The notes: generated from the sequence alone by a model not told the origin. DNA of 64,000 bases from Galbibacter sp. BG1 (GCF_013391805.1 NZ_CP058364.1:372501-436500), one strand, 5' to 3'; counted from the stretch's first letter, positions 43,543-52,688 are shown. Translations and numbers: made by a program.

Positions 43543-44445
43543 CTATTTAGTCTGCCCAACCGGCACTTTTCTTTTTAAAGAATTCTTTAAAATCCCGTTA
43601 GCCAGCACAGTAGACAGAATAATTAAGGCTCCTATATAAAAGCCTTCGCTCATTTCTTCTGATGATCCCAAAATTACAAAAGCTAAAATAATTCCGTAAA
43701 TAGGCTCCATATTAATGGTGAGCATAACGGTATACGGACTTATAAGCTTCATAACCTTTACTGAACCAATAAAAGCATAAGCGGTACAAATGCTTGCCAA
43801 AAGTAATAAATAGATCCAATCTGAAGCAGAAAGCACAAAAAATTCAGCAGAAAACCCATTGGTAAAAATAAGATATAAGGTTATAAAAGCTACCCCACTG
43901 GATAATTCGTAAAAAGAAATTATAGAAGGTTTGTATTGTTTGGCAAGTTTACCATTGATCAAGGAAAACGTAGCGGAGAGTAAAGTGGCGATGAGCGCCA
44001 AAATTATCCCTAAAAAATAAGATGTCTCGACAGAAAAAATGATATACAGCCCAGCGATAACCAATAGGCCAAATACAATTTCGTACCAAATCATTTTCCG
44101 TTTGTAAAATATGGGCTCCAAAATGGCGGTAAAAAATGCGCCCGTAGAAACCGTAGCCAGGGTAACAGATACATTGGAAACCTTAATGGCTTTGAAAAAG
44201 AAGATCCAATGCAGGGCTATGGTGATACCCGCAACAATAAAAGTATAAAAGGCCTTTTTCGGCACTTTTAAAGGGAATTTTTTAAATGCGATATAAAACC
44301 ACACAAATATAGAGGCCAGAAACATTCTAAACCAAACCAAAGGTATTGCATCGATTGTTATAAGTGCCCCAAGCACTGCCGTAAACCCCCAGATAAACAC
44401 AATTAAATGTAGATAGAGGTAATTCTTAAGTTTATCGTTTAGCAT
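43543..44445 (-). CDS. EamA-family DMT transporter
   Basis: A 300-residue inner-membrane protein with ten predicted helices in two EamA repeats (first about 8-140, second about 150-290). WGFTAVLGALITIDAIPLVWFR and LEPIFYKRK in the first half, NMEPIYGIILAF in the second, are typical of drug/metabolite exporters. Substrate unknown; amino acids or nucleosides are common. The start codon overlaps the lptF/G gene's end by 14 bases, so it is translationally coupled. Confidence 0.88.
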   Translation of the reverse strand: MLNDKLKNYLYLHLIVFIWGFTAVLGALITIDAIPLVWFRMFLASIFVWFYIAFKKFPLKVPKKAFYTFIVAGITIALHWIFFFKAIKVSNVSVTLATVSTGAFFTAILEPIFYKRKMIWYEIVFGLLVIAGLYIIFSVETSYFLGIILALIATLLSATFSLINGKLAKQYKPSIISFYELSSGVAFITLYLIFTNGFSAEFFVLSASDWIYLLLLASICTAYAFIGSVKVMKLISPYTVMLTINMEPIYGIILAFVILGSSEEMSEGFYIGALIILSTVLANGILKNSLKRKVPVGQTK

Positions 44446-45511
44446 TTTTTAATAAGTAGATCGCAAGGATCCCAAATAAAATATTAGGAATTGCCACTGC
44501 CAATAGCGGAGAAAAGTCGGATTGTTCTGCCAAGGTACCAAATACCTTATCGAAAAAAATGAAAATAAAAGCCAAGGAAATCCCCACAGCCAAGTTTACT
44601 CCCATCCCTCCCCTTCTTTTCATAGAGGAAACGGAAACTGCAATTATAGTAAGTATAAAAGCAGATATGGGCAAACTCCACCTTTTGTATTTTACTACGA
44701 GATAGGTATTAATATTAGGAGCTCCTTTTTTGCGTTGCTCCTCGATAAATTTATTAAGTTCGAAAAGGTTTTTGGTTTCCGCCACATAGGAAACCGGCGT
44801 TAAATCGTCCAAATCAAATTCAAACAAGGTATCGAGGCGGTTTTGCTTTTCGAGAATATCATCATTTTTACCCACAGTACGTTTTACATAACCACTTAAA
44901 CGGTAGGTGCTGTCTTTATCGATCCAACGGATGTTGCTGGCCTTTATTTTATATTGCAATTCATTTCCGTCGAAATGTTCTAAAGTAAAATTATAACCAA
45001 TTTTAGTGCTTGGTGTAAAACTACTAACATAGATGTATTCGTTATCGTTTATTTGATTGAATAAATTGGTGGTTTCCCTATCTTTATCGCGTCCTCCTTT
45101 TAAGTATTTTATACGGAAATCGTTGTAACCTTCACTGGCTTCTGGAACTATAAACATTCCCATAACAAAGGAAAATGCCGCAATAATTGAAGCCCCAATA
45201 AAATAAGGTCTTAAAAATCTCCAAAACGAAATACCCGAACTTAAAATGGCAATAATTTCGGTATTGTTTGCCAATTTGGAAGTAAACCAAATGATGGATA
45301 AAAATAGAAAAATTGGAAATAAGAAGCTAGCAAAATAGAAAGTGAAATCGATGTAATAAGAGATAATGGCTTCGGTTGGCGCCTCATTATCTATCATCTT
45401 ATCCACCTTTTCCGATACATCTACCATAATCCCAATTGGGATGAACAACATGATCATTGCAAAAAAGGTTAATAAATACCTTTTTAATATGTACCAATCT
45501 ATTATTTTCAC
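44432..45511 (-). CDS. LptF/LptG family permease
   Basis: A 359-residue YjgP/YjgQ-family protein, one of the two inner-membrane subunits that extract lipopolysaccharide for the Lpt bridge. MKIIDWYILKRYLLTFFAMI is the standard first helix; further helices lie at about 55-80, 100-120 and three near the C-terminus (from about 275), around a periplasmic beta-jellyroll (about 130-265). The start is GTG. It follows tgt, a conserved Bacteroidota pairing. Whether it is LptF or LptG is not decidable here. Confidence 0.9.
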   Translation of the reverse strand: MKIIDWYILKRYLLTFFAMIMLFIPIGIMVDVSEKVDKMIDNEAPTEAIISYYIDFTFYFASFLFPIFLFLSIIWFTSKLANNTEIIAILSSGISFWRFLRPYFIGASIIAAFSFVMGMFIVPEASEGYNDFRIKYLKGGRDKDRETTNLFNQINDNEYIYVSSFTPSTKIGYNFTLEHFDGNELQYKIKASNIRWIDKDSTYRLSGYVKRTVGKNDDILEKQNRLDTLFEFDLDDLTPVSYVAETKNLFELNKFIEEQRKKGAPNINTYLVVKYKRWSLPISAFILTIIAVSVSSMKRRGGMGVNLAVGISLAFIFIFFDKVFGTLAEQSDFSPLLAVAIPNILFGILAIYLLKNAKR

Positions 45512-45624
45512 GTTACACGGGCTGGGGTTTATGTTTTAATTTCAATGGCTGGGTTCTTGTTTTACTATTCCTGAAGGGCTTTCAGCAGAATAAAAACTGC
45601 TTGCCTTTTCATTTCAGGTTTCGC

Positions 45625-46755
45625 TTACAACCTTTTGTCCATTTGCTTTACCATTTTATTTTTCCATTCATAAAAATCTCCTGCTAAGATATGTTTTCTA
45701 GCTTCACGAACCAACCACAAATAAAATCCTAGATTATGAATGGTTGCAATTTGCTTGCCAAGATATTCGTTGGCCGCAAATAGATGACGTAAATAAGCTT
45801 TTGAATAATAAGTGTCTACAAACGTAATTCCCATTTTGTCAACCGGTGAAAAATCGGCTTCCCATTTTTTATTTTTAATATTAATAGTTCCATGGGCCGT
45901 AAAAAGCATTCCATTTCTTGCATTTCGGGTTGGCATCACACAATCGAACATGTCTACGCCTAAAGCGATGTTCTCTAAAATGTTTATAGGTGTTCCCACG
46001 CCCATAAGGTAGCGTGGTTTATCCTCGGGGAGAATCGCGCAAACTACATCGGTCATTGCATACATTTCTTCGGCCGGCTCCCCAACAGAAAGTCCGCCGA
46101 TGGCGTTTCCTTCTGCTCCAGCATTTGCTATATATTCTGCAGATTGTTTTCTTAAATCTTTATAAGTAGACCCTTGAACGATGGGAAATAAGGTTTGTTG
46201 GTAACCGTATTTATCGGGTGTATCGTTAAATCTCTTAATACACCTGTCCAGCCAACGGTGCGTCATGTGCATGGAGCGTTTGGCATAGTTGTAATCGCAT
46301 GGATAAGGTGTACATTCATCGAAAGCCATAATAATATCGGCCCCAATTGTTCGTTGGATATCCATTACATTTTCAGGTGTAAAAAAATGATAAGAGCCAT
46401 CAATATGACTTTTAAATTTAACCCCTTCTTCCTTAATTTTTCTATTGGCTGATAAAGAGTAAACCTGGTACCCGCCACTATCGGTTAGGATGTTTCTATC
46501 CCAGTTCATAAACTTATGCAATCCGCCAGCAGCTTCAAGAATATCTATTTGCGGACGTAGGTATAGATGATAGGTATTCCCAAGAATAATATCTGGATTT
46601 ATATCTTCCTTCAACTCCCTTTGGTGCACTCCTTTAACCGAAGCCACGGTTCCCACCGGCATAAAAATAGGGGTTTCTATCTCCCCATGATCGGTTGTAA
46701 CCACCCCTGCCCTAGCCTTACTACCAGCGTCTTTTCCTATTAACTTAAAATCCAT
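45625..46755 (-). CDS. tgt: tRNA-guanine transglycosylase (queuine/preQ1)
   Basis: A 376-residue TGT that exchanges G34 for preQ1 in tRNAs with GUN anticodons. Catalytic and binding motifs present: DSGGYQVYSL (Asp), GGLSVGEPAEEM, MGVGTPINILENIALGVDMFDCVMPTRNARNG (nucleophile Asp in FDCVMP). Oddity: the zinc site CxCxxC expected before YSKAYLRHL is absent (the segment reads DKMGITFVDTYYSKAYLRHL), though the later His (TIHNL) is kept. First gene of tgt-lptF/G-eamA. Confidence 0.95.
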   Translation of the reverse strand: MDFKLIGKDAGSKARAGVVTTDHGEIETPIFMPVGTVASVKGVHQRELKEDINPDIILGNTYHLYLRPQIDILEAAGGLHKFMNWDRNILTDSGGYQVYSLSANRKIKEEGVKFKSHIDGSYHFFTPENVMDIQRTIGADIIMAFDECTPYPCDYNYAKRSMHMTHRWLDRCIKRFNDTPDKYGYQQTLFPIVQGSTYKDLRKQSAEYIANAGAEGNAIGGLSVGEPAEEMYAMTDVVCAILPEDKPRYLMGVGTPINILENIALGVDMFDCVMPTRNARNGMLFTAHGTINIKNKKWEADFSPVDKMGITFVDTYYSKAYLRHLFAANEYLGKQIATIHNLGFYLWLVREARKHILAGDFYEWKNKMVKQMDKRL

Positions 46756-46832
46756 TTATTACCAATATTGTGTATAAGATGCCTTTATCTATTCCGAAGA
46801 AAACACCCTAAATACCTGTCTTTTAAAACGTG

Positions 46833-46840
46833 CAAATATA
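46833..46840 (-). promoter_or_regulatory. -7 box for tgt operon
   Basis: Minus strand TATATTTG (CAAATATA on plus), followed by GCACG; gives a leader of about 70 bases before the tgt ATG. Confidence 0.55.
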
Positions 46841-46924
46841 GTCAAGAAAATGCCTTTAACTTCCTAATAACCCCTTAAAATCTTACATTTAAAACAAAAC
46901 AGCCAAATATGTGTACAAATTTAC

Positions 46925-46955
46925 TTTGCTATGGTTTTTTAAAGGTTTATTTTTG
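46925..46955 (+). promoter_or_regulatory. Transketolase promoter, Bacteroidota type
   Basis: TTTG at 46925-46928, 19 bases, then TATTTTTG at 46948-46955: full match to TTTG-N19-TAnnTTTG, 27 bases before the ATG. Confidence 0.75.
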
Positions 46956-46982
46956 TTTGAGATAATTAATTAACAATTACAA

Positions 46983-47828
46983 ATGCCAGATACACAACAA
47001 TTAAACGAAATAACAACCCAAGTAAGAAGGGATATTGTAAGAATGGTGCATAATGTAAATTCTGGCCACCCTGGAGGTTCTTTAGGATGTACAGAATTTT
47101 TTGTAGCACTTTATAACGAAATAATGGAGCTCGATACAGATTTTAAAATGGATGGTATCGGCGAAGATTTATTCTTTTTATCAAACGGACATATTTCTCC
47201 AGTTTTTTATAGTGTTTTAGCTAGAAGGGGATACTTCCCAGTTAAAGAACTCAACACTTTTAGATTAATAGATTCCCGTTTACAGGGGCATCCAACCACC
47301 CACGAAGGCTTACCAGGTATTCGTATCGCATCGGGTTCTCTTGGCCAAGGTATGTCTGTAGCCATCGGGGCCGCACTTGCCAAAAAACTCAATAAAGACA
47401 ACCATATTGTTTACAGTTTACATGGAGATGGCGAGTTGCAAGAAGGACAAAATTGGGAAGCTATTATGTATGCCGCCGGAAACAAAGTGGATAACTTAAT
47501 TTCTACCATTGATTATAACGGACAACAAATTGATGGCGCCACCAACGATGTACTTCCGCTGGGAGATCTTAAAGGAAAATTTGAAGCTTTCGGTTGGGAT
47601 GTCATGGAAATTGAAAAAGGGAACGATATCGAAGCAGTTATTGCCGGGTTAAAAGAAGCCAAAAGCAGAACCGGAAAAGGAAAGCCAGTATGTATTCTTT
47701 TACATACCGTTATGGGTAATGGAGTAGATTTTATGATGGGTACCCATGCTTGGCACGGAAAAGCGCCAAACGACGAGCAATTGGAAAAAGCATTGGCTCA
47801 AAATCCTGAAACCTTAGGAGACTACTAA
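46983..47828 (+). CDS. Transketolase, N-terminal (TPP-binding) subunit
   Basis: A 281-residue N-terminal half of transketolase, which moves two-carbon units in the pentose phosphate pathway. The TPP pyrophosphate-binding motif is HGDGELQEGQNWEA...NKVDNL; HPGGSLG and GSLGQGMSVAIGAAL are also canonical. The enzyme is encoded as two genes, as usual in this phylum; the C-terminal partner begins 42 bases later, so they form an operon with a consensus promoter. Confidence 0.95.
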   Translation: MPDTQQLNEITTQVRRDIVRMVHNVNSGHPGGSLGCTEFFVALYNEIMELDTDFKMDGIGEDLFFLSNGHISPVFYSVLARRGYFPVKELNTFRLIDSRLQGHPTTHEGLPGIRIASGSLGQGMSVAIGAALAKKLNKDNHIVYSLHGDGELQEGQNWEAIMYAAGNKVDNLISTIDYNGQQIDGATNDVLPLGDLKGKFEAFGWDVMEIEKGNDIEAVIAGLKEAKSRTGKGKPVCILLHTVMGNGVDFMMGTHAWHGKAPNDEQLEKALAQNPETLGDY

Positions 47829-47870
47829 GCCTTTCTATTCAACTGATTGTAAAACACAGAAAATTATAAA

Positions 47871-48824
47871 ATGAAAAAATATACATATACAGAAAAAATA
47901 GATACACGAAGCGGTTTTGGTGCCGGACTCACAGAATTGGGGAGAACCAATCCAGATGTTGTAGCCTTATGTGCCGATTTGGTAGGTTCTTTAAAAATGC
48001 AGGATTTTATCGATGAAAATCCAGATCGTTTCTTTCAAATAGGAATTGCTGAAGCTAATATGATGGGGATCGCCGCCGGATTAACCATTGGAGGTAAAAT
48101 CCCTTTTACAGGAACCTTTGCAAATTTCTCTACAGGAAGGGTATACGACCAGATCAGGCAATCTATCGCTTATTCTGATAAAAACGTGAAAATCTGTGCT
48201 TCCCATGCGGGATTAACGCTTGGGGAAGATGGAGCTACGCACCAGATTTTGGAAGATATCGGACTTATGAAAATGTTGCCAGGGATGACGGTTATCAATC
48301 CATGTGATTTTAACCAAACTAAAGCGGCTACCATAGCTATTGCCGAGCACCATGGACCGGTTTATTTACGTTTTGGCCGCCCTGCAGTACCGAACTTCAC
48401 GCCAGCCGATCAAAAATTTGAAATCGGGAAAGCCGTTAAAATAAACGATGGAACCGATGTTACTATTATCGCTACTGGACATTTGGTTTGGGAAGCCATT
48501 CTAGCAGGGGAAAAATTAGCAGAACAAGGTATTTCTGCGGATATATTGGATATTCATACCATAAAACCTTTAGATGAAGAAGCTATATTGGCTTCCGTAG
48601 GGAAAACAGGATGTGTGGTTACTGCTGAGGAACATAACTTCTTAGGCGGGTTGGGAGAAAGTGTCGCCAGAACACTTGCCACCAACACCCCTGCCCCACA
48701 GGAATTTGTTGCCACCCAAGATACTTTTGGGGAAAGTGGCACCCCTGCGCAATTAATGGATAAGTACGGTTTAAATAGTGAAGCTATTGTTAAAGCTGTT
48801 ACAAAAGTGTTAAAAAGAAAATAA
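47871..48824 (+). CDS. Transketolase, C-terminal (pyrimidine-binding) subunit
   Basis: A 317-residue partner carrying the Pyr domain (GIAEANMMGIAAGLTIGGKIPFTG, with the catalytic Glu in GIAEAN) and the C-terminal transketolase domain (about 190-317; DILDIHTIKPLDEEAI). Intact; combined with the upstream gene it gives a complete enzyme of about 600 residues. It resembles DXP-synthase-like split transketolases, but the upstream half identifies it as transketolase. Confidence 0.94.
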   Translation: MKKYTYTEKIDTRSGFGAGLTELGRTNPDVVALCADLVGSLKMQDFIDENPDRFFQIGIAEANMMGIAAGLTIGGKIPFTGTFANFSTGRVYDQIRQSIAYSDKNVKICASHAGLTLGEDGATHQILEDIGLMKMLPGMTVINPCDFNQTKAATIAIAEHHGPVYLRFGRPAVPNFTPADQKFEIGKAVKINDGTDVTIIATGHLVWEAILAGEKLAEQGISADILDIHTIKPLDEEAILASVGKTGCVVTAEEHNFLGGLGESVARTLATNTPAPQEFVATQDTFGESGTPAQLMDKYGLNSEAIVKAVTKVLKRK

Positions 48825-48880
48825 ATAAAGTAATTCTTAGTTTATACACTTAATTAACAATTTAAAAATAAACAGACAAA

Positions 48881-49459
48881 ATGAAGAAATCACTTTTAAT
48901 AATTTGCTTATTGGCAGGCTTTACAAGCTTTGCTCAATCGGGCTCTGGATTTGGTGTAAAAGGGGGATTAAACTTTAACTCCAATGGAGATGCCGAAGTT
49001 TTTGAGGACACCCGAAATATCGGTTCCGATTCACAAATTGGTTTTCACCTAGGTGGATTTGGAAAAGTGGACTTTGGAACACTGTATTTTAGACCTGAGT
49101 TGGTGTATACCAAAACAAACTCTGATTATGATGGCGATAAGTTTGAAATGAAAAAATTAGACGCTCCTTTGTTATTAGGTCTTAATCTTATAGGGCCACT
49201 TCACATCTTTGCCGGACCTTCGTTGCAATATATTCTTGACACCGATTTGGAAGGTGTTACCCTCAACGATGTGGAAAACGACTTTACCGTGGGATTAAAC
49301 ATGGGTGTAGGAGTTAACCTTGGTGAGAAACTGGGAATAGATTTGCGTTATGAAAGAGGATTTAGTGATAATGAAGCTGAATTTGTAGGCTTGAATGGAA
49401 GCGGAAGAATAGACACTAGACCTTCCCAACTCATTTTAAGTGCGTCTTTAAAATTATAA
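48881..49459 (+). CDS. Outer-membrane beta-barrel protein (porin-family, PorT-like)
   Basis: A 192-residue exported protein: signal peptide cleaved near TSFAQ (residue 19), then an eight-stranded small barrel (GFGVKGGLNFNSNGD, GFHLGGFGKVDF, YFRPELVYTK, LDLRYERGF, ILSASLKL ending in Leu). This is the generic Bacteroidota 'outer membrane beta-barrel' (OMP_b-brl_2) fold. Specific function unknown. It follows transketolase by 56 bases but is a separate functional type; a terminator closes the unit. Confidence 0.85.
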   Translation: MKKSLLIICLLAGFTSFAQSGSGFGVKGGLNFNSNGDAEVFEDTRNIGSDSQIGFHLGGFGKVDFGTLYFRPELVYTKTNSDYDGDKFEMKKLDAPLLLGLNLIGPLHIFAGPSLQYILDTDLEGVTLNDVENDFTVGLNMGVGVNLGEKLGIDLRYERGFSDNEAEFVGLNGSGRIDTRPSQLILSASLKL

Positions 49460-49476
49460 TTGAAGTACGTATTCAA

Positions 49477-49511
49477 AAAAAATCCAGTGGGGTAACCGCT
49501 GGATTTTTTTT
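49477..49511 (+). terminator. Terminator after beta-barrel gene
   Basis: AAAATCCAG-TGGGGTAACCG-CTGGATTTTTTT. Confidence 0.85.
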
Positions 49512-49720
49512 ATCCATAAACATCGTATCGCCTAAAATATACCAGAAATTAACTTGCTCCAGCATCAGGTTAACAAAGCAAACCGTAAACACCATCAAGA
49601 CTTGCATAACCTTTCTTATTTCTGGAATACCTGATTTTTACACATCTTTAAATATGTTTTAGCAAAATAGTTTAATTCCTTCATCTATGGTAGGTCTTAA
49701 AGTTTAAAAAAAATAACATA

Positions 49721-49757
49721 AAAAAAACCTGCGAAGCTTTAAAACTTCGCAGGTTGT
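49721..49757 (-). terminator. Terminator after FKBP lipoprotein gene
   Basis: Minus strand AACCTGCGAAG-TTTTAAAG-CTTCGCAGGTT plus T tract; perfect 11-bp stem. Confidence 0.9.
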
Positions 49758-49790
49758 ATTTTTTAAAAACAATCTATCTCTATTTATAAA

Positions 49791-50729
49791 TTACCCAATC
49801 TGATTATCTGGATCTAAGTAATCTGGAACACCGTCACCATCGCTATCGTCTGGAATTCCATCTCCATCTACATCGTATTCAAATTCGGTTAAGATCCCAT
49901 CGCCATCATCATCGGCATCAAAATAATTAGGTATTCCGTCTTCATCGGTATCATCGTCGCGAGGATCCCCATTTCCGTCCACATCTTCCATATGAGAAGG
50001 GATTCCGTCTGGCGAGGAGATATTCCCGGAAGCTGTTTGTATGATATCTTGGTCTAAATCATTAAACTGTAGCATGTCGGACTTAAATATGAGCGGGCTG
50101 TAAGTGGGGATTTGAGTACCGGGAGGAGGTGAACTAAAATAAGCTAAACCTGAGGGTAAAAAAACAGCGCCAATTCCATAATCGTTATTCCATTTAATAG
50201 TACCATCAACATTCTCATCAAAGCCTGAAGCACTCCGAAGTTTAACGAGAAAATCTCCATAACCAACCACTACCCCCAAACTACTAAAAGAGGTTTCAAC
50301 ATTAGACTCATCGAAAACTTCTCCATCTAAATAACTACCCTCGTACCTCACAAGAACTTGTTGCCCCAATTGTGGCTTAGGGTTGGTTTTTGGGCCTTGT
50401 CTTGCGATCAAATAATAAAAGGTATGAGGCACATCCCTAAAATCTACCACGGTATCCGTTACCTGTTCAATCAAAGGGGTTTTATTGGCATTGTCTCCAG
50501 CAATGGTATCGAAGACTATTTTATAATCAAAATCCGCCGACGGACTAGCAAATTCTTCATAATTATAAAAATGTGTTTGAAGGTAAAGTTGTATCTCGGC
50601 ATCATCCTCGGCTTCCACCTCAGCCACGTCCCTTTCTTCAAAGCCATCCCCTCTATCATCATCATTGTTGCAAGCAAAAAATGCGCAGGCAACAATAAAC
50701 ACAGGTACTAAATATTTTAATTTCATCAA
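49791..50729 (-). CDS. FKBP-type peptidyl-prolyl isomerase lipoprotein with Ca-binding tail
   Basis: A 312-residue lipoprotein (lipobox AFFAC, Cys about 20; DDD after it). The central region (about 105-235) is an FKBP-type PPIase domain (GQQVLVRYEGSYLDGEVFDES..., GAVFLPSGLAYF), as in GldI-like proteins of flavobacteria. The C-terminus (about 250-312) is a run of DxDxDG calcium-binding loops of the thrombospondin type-3 kind (DTDEDGIPNYFDADDDGDG, DVDGDGIPDDSDGDGVPDYLD). Likely a surface- or periplasm-anchored folding factor stabilised by calcium. Confidence 0.85.
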   Translation of the reverse strand: MMKLKYLVPVFIVACAFFACNNDDDRGDGFEERDVAEVEAEDDAEIQLYLQTHFYNYEEFASPSADFDYKIVFDTIAGDNANKTPLIEQVTDTVVDFRDVPHTFYYLIARQGPKTNPKPQLGQQVLVRYEGSYLDGEVFDESNVETSFSSLGVVVGYGDFLVKLRSASGFDENVDGTIKWNNDYGIGAVFLPSGLAYFSSPPPGTQIPTYSPLIFKSDMLQFNDLDQDIIQTASGNISSPDGIPSHMEDVDGNGDPRDDDTDEDGIPNYFDADDDGDGILTEFEYDVDGDGIPDDSDGDGVPDYLDPDNQIG

Positions 50730-50794
50730 TCTTGCTTTTTCAGTCTATATTATTATATTCCACAATTTCAGGTGCGCAAGATACTATTTTCTAG

Positions 50795-50802
50795 TATTTT
50801 TG
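50795..50802 (+). promoter_or_regulatory. -7 box for S4 protein gene
   Basis: TATTTTTG (TAnnTTTG), 34 bases before the ATG at 50837. Confidence 0.5.
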
Positions 50803-50836
50803 CTTTATCCATTAACGAAATTTTTTAATTAGTGTT

Positions 50837-51202
50837 ATGCGTATTGACAAGTATTTATGGTGTATTCGATATTATAAAACTCGTAATATGGCTACAGAAG
50901 CCTGCAAAAAGGGCCATGTAAAAATAAACGATCAAAAAGTAAAACCCTCTAGGGATGTTTTTCCCGCGGATAAAATAGAGTTACGGAAAAACCAGATTAA
51001 CTATCAAATAAAAGTTTTAGACATTCCAGAAAGCCGTGTGGGAGCTAAATTGGTGGATATTTACAGAAAAGACACCACTCCCGAAGAAGCTTTCGACCAT
51101 GTGGATTTACTAAAGTATTCCAAAGACTATTACAGAAAAAAAGGAACCGGAAGACCTACAAAAAAAGACCGACGGGATATTGATGATTATTTGGAGGATT
51201 AG
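50837..51202 (+). CDS. S4-domain RNA-binding protein (Hsp15-like)
   Basis: A 121-residue basic protein with an N-terminal S4 domain (MRIDKYLWCIRYYKTRNMATEACKKGHVKINDQKVK), a match to Hsp15/HslR, which rescues stalled 50S subunits with nascent chains. The tail (YYRKKGTGRPTKKDRRD) is Lys/Arg-rich. Function in this lineage is inferred from homology only. Confidence 0.88.
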   Translation: MRIDKYLWCIRYYKTRNMATEACKKGHVKINDQKVKPSRDVFPADKIELRKNQINYQIKVLDIPESRVGAKLVDIYRKDTTPEEAFDHVDLLKYSKDYYRKKGTGRPTKKDRRDIDDYLED

Positions 51203-51292
51203 TTTTTACATCTTTTCAATTCTATTGTTTCCCCAGTTTACAAACCTTTAAATTCTGACAAAAACGAATATCTTTTTCACCCCAAACTTCCT

Positions 51293-51300
51293 TATCTTTG
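51293..51300 (+). promoter_or_regulatory. -7 box for phosphoribosyltransferase gene
   Basis: TATCTTTG, 16 bases before the ATG at 51317; the leader would be only about 10 bases. Confidence 0.5.
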
Positions 51301-51316
51301 ACTAAAATTTGAAGCA

Positions 51317-51820
51317 ATGAGCCATCAGCAAAACAAAATTTTAAATCACGAGGAAATTCAGCACAAAATAAAAAGAATCGCCTACCAGATTTACGAAACC
51401 TACGTGGATGAAAAAGAAATTGTAATTGCTGGTATAGCCGCTAGCGGAGTAGACCTCGCCAAAAAGATTAATGCCGTGATGCTGGAGATTTCCGACATAC
51501 AGACGACTCTTTGTGAAGTTAAAATAGACAAGGAAAACCTGCTAAAACCTATTGAGACTTCTATTGACGAAAATGAATATAAAGGGAAGTCCGTTATTTT
51601 GGTGGACGATGTTTTAAACTCTGGAGGGACACTTATTTATGGGGTTAAACATTTTTTAAATGTCCCACTTAAAAAACTTAAAACGGTAGTTTTGGTAGAT
51701 AGAAACCACAAGAGATATCCCGTAAAAGCAGATTTTAAAGGGATTTCCCTCTCCACTTCACTGCAAGAACATGTGTCGGTTGTTTTTGAAGAGGGAAACG
51801 ATGCAGTTTATTTAGGCTGA
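51317..51820 (+). CDS. Phosphoribosyltransferase (PyrR-like)
   Basis: A 167-residue type I PRTase. The PRPP-binding loop is SVILVDDVLNSGGTLIYG (about residues 95-112). The layout (HEEIQHKIKRIAYQIYET, GIAASGVDLAKKI) resembles PyrR/uracil-hypoxanthine PRTases, but no pyr operon is nearby and the RNA-binding face cannot be judged. Convergent with aroK; their 3' ends overlap by 9 bases. Confidence 0.85.
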   Translation: MSHQQNKILNHEEIQHKIKRIAYQIYETYVDEKEIVIAGIAASGVDLAKKINAVMLEISDIQTTLCEVKIDKENLLKPIETSIDENEYKGKSVILVDDVLNSGGTLIYGVKHFLNVPLKKLKTVVLVDRNHKRYPVKADFKGISLSTSLQEHVSVVFEEGNDAVYLG

Positions 51821-52327
51821 TTTTTCCATTATTTTATTAGCAATTTCTGATGGGGACTCGTTGCCAACAGCTATAATATGATGTGCTTGTAAATAATAAA
51901 AATTTCTTTCAAACAAATGCTTTCTAATAAACTCAGACAGGGCTTCATTGGCTATATCCTTAATTAGTGGACGTTGCACTTTTTCTTTTTGTAAACGTTC
52001 CACCAGTTTATCTACTGAAAGCTTTAAATAAAAGACATTCTTAGTTGCTTCTAAGATAACGTTGATGTTATTTCCAAAACAAGGTGTGCCTCCGCCCAAA
52101 GAGATAATGGCGTTGGTTTCTTCTGAAAGTAATTCGACTAAATATGCGGCCTCCTTTTTTCTAAAATAAATTTCCCCTTTGGTTTTAAATAGTTCTGGGA
52201 TGGACAGGCCTTCTTTATCTTCTATATAATTGTCGAAATCTATAAACGGTAAGGATTGTTCTTTTGCCATTATTTTACCTACGGTAGACTTTCCACTACC
52301 CATATATCCTATTAAAATTTGTACCAT
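51812..52327 (-). CDS. aroK: Shikimate kinase
   Basis: A 171-residue shikimate kinase that phosphorylates shikimate at O3 in aromatic amino acid synthesis. P-loop GYMGSGKSTVGKIMA, shikimate-binding FIDFDNYIE and FRKKEAAYL (Arg), and SLGGGTPCF are all intact; the lid has EKVQRPLI with the conserved Arg. Single gene, with its 3' end overlapping the PRTase gene. Confidence 0.95.
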   Translation of the reverse strand: MVQILIGYMGSGKSTVGKIMAKEQSLPFIDFDNYIEDKEGLSIPELFKTKGEIYFRKKEAAYLVELLSEETNAIISLGGGTPCFGNNINVILEATKNVFYLKLSVDKLVERLQKEKVQRPLIKDIANEALSEFIRKHLFERNFYYLQAHHIIAVGNESPSEIANKIMEKSA

Positions 52328-52403
52328 GTACTATTCAAATTATTAATTTTCACTGTTTTATAAAGTCTCTACAAAAAAAAGACAAATTTATATTAAAAAT
52401 GGC

Positions 52404-52433
52404 TTGAATTATAAATAAATGGTCTTATATTTG
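52404..52433 (+). promoter_or_regulatory. tRNA-Lys promoter, Bacteroidota type
   Basis: TTG (52404-52406), 19 bases, then TATATTTG (52426-52433), about 48 bases upstream of the tRNA. Confidence 0.75.
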
Positions 52434-52480
52434 CACCCGCAAACGAGAAACGTTGCGCACGTACTTTTAAATTACGTAAT

Positions 52481-52553
52481 GACTCGATAGCTCAGTTGGT
52501 AGAGCACAACACTTTTAATGTTGGGGTCCTGGGTTCGAGCCCCAGTCGGGTCA
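52481..52553 (+). tRNA. tRNA-Lys (TTT), copy 1
   Basis: 73-nt cloverleaf: acceptor GACTCGA/TCGGGTC (one G-T pair), anticodon stem CAACA/TGTTG with loop CTTTTAA giving anticodon TTT, T arm GGGTTCGAGCCC, discriminator A. CCA is not encoded. Confidence 0.97.
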
Positions 52554-52688
52554 CTAAATGACTTTTGGCAAGAATAACTTACCATTATTTGCTCTAATTG
52601 GCGAGAAGCCTGTACCGAGCAAGGTCGAGGTAAGCCCAAGTCGGGTCACCAAGTGATATTTTGTCTTTTTTAAGGCCTTTATCACTTT

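Larger units (their letters stand above)
49460..49790. other. Intergenic region between convergent genes
   Basis: About 330 bases with one terminator for each neighbouring gene (49477-49511 plus; 49721-49757 minus). No gene seen between them. Confidence 0.7.

Noticed and set aside
46983-48824. Transketolase broken by a frameshift
   Set aside because: Both halves have their own start and stop with a 42-base gap; two-gene transketolase is normal in this phylum.
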